Part shown: piece by piece, positions 62,302-64,000 of the stretch
Layout: every line of letters begins with the position of its first letter
Numbering within the stretch: the first letter of the stretch is position 1
DNA from: an uncultured Prevotellaceae bacterium
GTDB lineage: Bacteria > Bacteroidota > Bacteroidia > Bacteroidales > Bacteroidaceae
DNA: 64,000 nucleotides
Direction of reading: 5' to 3'
Assembly (NCBI GenBank): GCA_902775475.1
Contig: CACYME010000023.1
Location: forward strand, 1-64,000
The notes under the pieces: model-generated
The model's database searches: none
The model's input: only the letters and a program-made list of their open reading frames with translations
Told to the model about the DNA's origin: nothing
Translations under genes and position numbers: made by a program

Positions 62302-62376
62302 GGTGCCCGTAGTTCAGTTGGTTAGAGCGTCAGATTGTGGTTCTGAATGTCGACGGTTCGAGTCCGTCCGGGCACC
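62302..62376 (+). tRNA. tRNA-His (GTG)
   Basis: The acceptor stem GTGCCCG pairs with CGGGCAC. An extra 5' G at 62302 opposes C73, the mark of tRNA-His. The D-arm is GTTCAGTTGGTTAGAGC, the anticodon arm TCAGA-TTGTGGT-TCTGA with anticodon GTG, and the T-arm GACGGTTCGAGTCCGTC. The full CCA end is not encoded. Confidence 0.97.
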
Positions 62377-62384
62377 CAAAAGTT

Positions 62385-62418
62385 AAAGTCCTGTAAGTAA
62401 ACAACTTACGGGACTTTT
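62385..62418 (+). terminator. Terminator after tRNA-His
   Basis: AAAGTCCTGTAAGT and ACTTACGGGACTTT form a 14-bp stem with one U-G pair and a 5-nt loop, ending in TTTT. Confidence 0.88.
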
Positions 62419-62438
62419 CATGTCTAAACCTTTCAAAG

Positions 62439-62460
62439 TTGTAGGCACATTGTAGGCACA
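62439..62460. repeat. Tandem 11-bp repeat TTGTAGGCACA
   Basis: Two perfect adjacent copies (62439-62449 and 62450-62460), 62 bp after the tRNA. It lies at the transition to AT-rich DNA and may be a remnant of a recombinase attachment region, which is inference. The rest of the ~210-bp gap to the TPR gene holds nothing I can support. Confidence 0.6.
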
Positions 62461-62672
62461 CTTTCAGAAACTACCCTTATTAACGTTTCGCAACACCCTA
62501 TTTTTGTAGAATCTCCACCAGCAATTATGCGAAGAAAGAATAAAGGAATAAAAGGACAAATGGGTATATTGAGATAAACAAATCAACAGAGGAAATATTC
62601 CATTTTTCCCTATTCCTGCATTTCCATAAAACCTACGTAGCTTTGCCATCTCTTTCTCAGCATGCTAAATTA

Positions 62673-64000
62673 TTAAACCTGAGTTTTCTTCTTTACCTCT
62701 TCCAAAATATCCTTCCTTAATTGTTCTGTCTCTCTAATGTCATTGGTCTCTAAACTGTCTAACTCATTCAGAATGTTCGTATCATAATCTCTGACATTAC
62801 GCACCTCCTCACGTATCATATTCAACCTTGCCTTAGCAGCAAGTCCATTTTCTTTATGTTTTTTTGCTGCTTGAATTGCCATATTATACATCTTGCGGCC
62901 TTCATCAATATTGCCTTTTCGATATTCAAGAAGTCCACAGGTGGCCACGAGACATATCGCCCCCGTAGTATCCTTATTATTTAAATATTTTTGGTAGTTT
63001 ATGGTTGAGAGATAGGCCTCAGCCTCATCCAGCCTATCAGACAATCCCATTGCGTATGCCAGATTATTGACAGCTGTATGATTTCGGGGGTTCAATGTTA
63101 ATGCTTTCTTTTCCACCTCAATAGCAAAGTCATACCTTTTTAGATAAATACAAGAAATATCAAAAGCAAATGCGATAGGGCGCTGCTCAAATCTGTAATC
63201 CCGCATCCATTTCAACGACGAAATAAATGCATCTTCATATTTACCCGTCACATATGCTTTACGCGTATCTGCCTCATGCTTGTGAGGTAAGCGGCTATAC
63301 GCCGACAAATCCAATTGTAAATTAGAATCCCTTTTGGCAAAAAACTCTGCCTGCGCCAAACAGTTGTCATTAGGCTCTATGATGCCTTTCTCAAACATCT
63401 TTCTGGAATCCTTTCGCTTTCCATAATCCAAATCAACTTTGCAAATAGCAAAGCAAAGTTCACTACTGCTGAAAGCTGACACATTACCAGAAAAAACCAT
63501 CTGTCGGCCTTCTTTAACATACCGAGACGCTCTTTCCATAACAGATTCCACTGCTATTTCTGCCGACATTATCCATGGATCCGTTTTCACCCTTCCACTC
63601 TTCAAAAGGACACTCTTTGCCTTATCAAGATCACCATTATGCACAAAAAAACGAGCTGCGTTTCTCACCACAAACCGGCTTGTCGGAGCCAGGTTGATAG
63701 CGTATTTCATATACGTTTCTGCCTTATCGTTCATACCAAGATTAGCATAACATCTGGCTAATTCACAATAAGCTACTGGATCATAACAATGTTCTCTGAG
63801 CTGGCGCCGAAGTATTCCAATACGCGCTTTCGTCATCTGTTCCTGTTCCACTAGGCCTCTGATAAGGTTCTTCGCAACATCTTCAAACTTCGTAAGTTTA
63901 CTAAAACTATTTGGCAGTATTAATTGGGAGGTATTAGTTATTGATCTTGCCACTTCCAACGCTAAATTAGTACATTGCTCAGCATTGTTAAGCATATAAT
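62673..64000 (-). CDS. TPR-repeat protein, 5' end beyond the window
   Basis: At least 440 residues, open at the window edge: the ATG at 63995 is preceded by an open codon, so the real start may lie outside. It is made of tetratricopeptide-like helical pairs, for example YCELARCYANLGMNDKAETY then MKYAINLAPTS, RNAARFFVHNGDLDKAKSVL and NNLAYAMGLSDRLDEAEAYL. The C-terminus (about 400-440) is a charged helix. No enzymatic domain is visible in this part. It is strongly AT-rich with codons unlike the rest of the window and lies beyond tRNA-His, consistent with acquired DNA. It could be a scaffold in a larger island system lying to the right. Confidence 0.82.
   Translation of the reverse strand, partial: YMLNNAEQCTNLALEVARSITNTSQLILPNSFSKLTKFEDVAKNLIRGLVEQEQMTKARIGILRRQLREHCYDPVAYCELARCYANLGMNDKAETYMKYAINLAPTSRFVVRNAARFFVHNGDLDKAKSVLLKSGRVKTDPWIMSAEIAVESVMERASRYVKEGRQMVFSGNVSAFSSSELCFAICKVDLDYGKRKDSRKMFEKGIIEPNDNCLAQAEFFAKRDSNLQLDLSAYSRLPHKHEADTRKAYVTGKYEDAFISSLKWMRDYRFEQRPIAFAFDISCIYLKRYDFAIEVEKKALTLNPRNHTAVNNLAYAMGLSDRLDEAEAYLSTINYQKYLNNKDTTGAICLVATCGLLEYRKGNIDEGRKMYNMAIQAAKKHKENGLAAKARLNMIREEVRNVRDYDTNILNELDSLETNDIRETEQLRKDILEEVKKKTQV

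Noticed and set aside
62464-62649. 61-codon minus-strand frame between tRNA-His and the TPR gene
   Set aside because: AT-rich random frame with no motif, no promoter and no recognisable homology.

Overview
The window looks like chromosomal DNA from a Prevotella-type member of the Bacteroidales. The evidence is: promoters of the form TTTG-N20-TAnnTTTG (at least eight are legible), two SusC/SusD pairs, GH97/GH13/GH43/GH2 exported glycosidases, a single-chain PurL of about 1,280 residues, secreted proteins ending in a GLYIVNGKK-type tail, and almost no Shine-Dalgarno sites. Most genes are GC-rich. A leucine-rich-repeat gene (5246-6310) and a TPR gene (62673 to the window end) are visibly AT-rich and look acquired.

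Layout. 1-2201: a secreted tail-bearing protein followed by an overlooked 54-residue peptide gene and a terminator. 2210-9652 (minus): a maltodextrin operon, malQ (GH77), an AlkZ-like gene, maltose O-acetyltransferase and susB (GH97). A BspA-like LRR gene has been spliced into it, duplicating the first ~145 bp of the acetyltransferase. 10371-15726: FNT anion channel, small outer-membrane protein, multidomain GH43, CapA-like lipoprotein. 15769-23229: GH2 beta-galactosidase, then an orphan PTS-type EIIC, a GxxExxY nuclease-fold cassette in inverted repeats, an exported KduI and an ExuT-like transporter, which together suggest pectin or uronate use. 23338-28287: OmpA lipoprotein, two small unknowns, two GH43-type proteins. 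28977-30953: susA-like GH13. 31186-34146: large secreted tail protein. 34734-52119: seven-gene operon of three FAS1 (fasciclin) lipoproteins and two SusC/SusD pairs with no glycosidase. 52237-61951: housekeeping and repair genes (UDG-like, AlbA_2, two chromate-transporter half proteins, purL, flavodoxin-fold reductase, glutathione peroxidase, greA, nitroreductase). 62302: tRNA-His, then AT-rich DNA with a TPR gene that may begin an island.

The most unusual signals are non-genic. (1) A ~400-430 bp non-coding element occurs three times (about 9830, 28363 and 58981), always in the same orientation. It has a 38-nt hairpin (13-bp stem, 12-nt loop) whose loop is exactly reverse-complemented between two copies, and a second dyad TGCACA-N13-TGTGCA whose loop length is constant while its sequence varies. 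(2) Several families of short tandem repeats, mostly with a 7-nt unit, and of GGGGAGG-type hairpins are scattered between genes. They have also entered conserved enzymes in frame (MalQ, GH43, GH2 twice, PurL, a chromate transporter), and one encodes a SusD signal-peptide core. (3) The GxxExxY gene sits exactly between 50-bp imperfect inverted repeats of one such family. No CRISPR array, rRNA or recognisable transposase is present.
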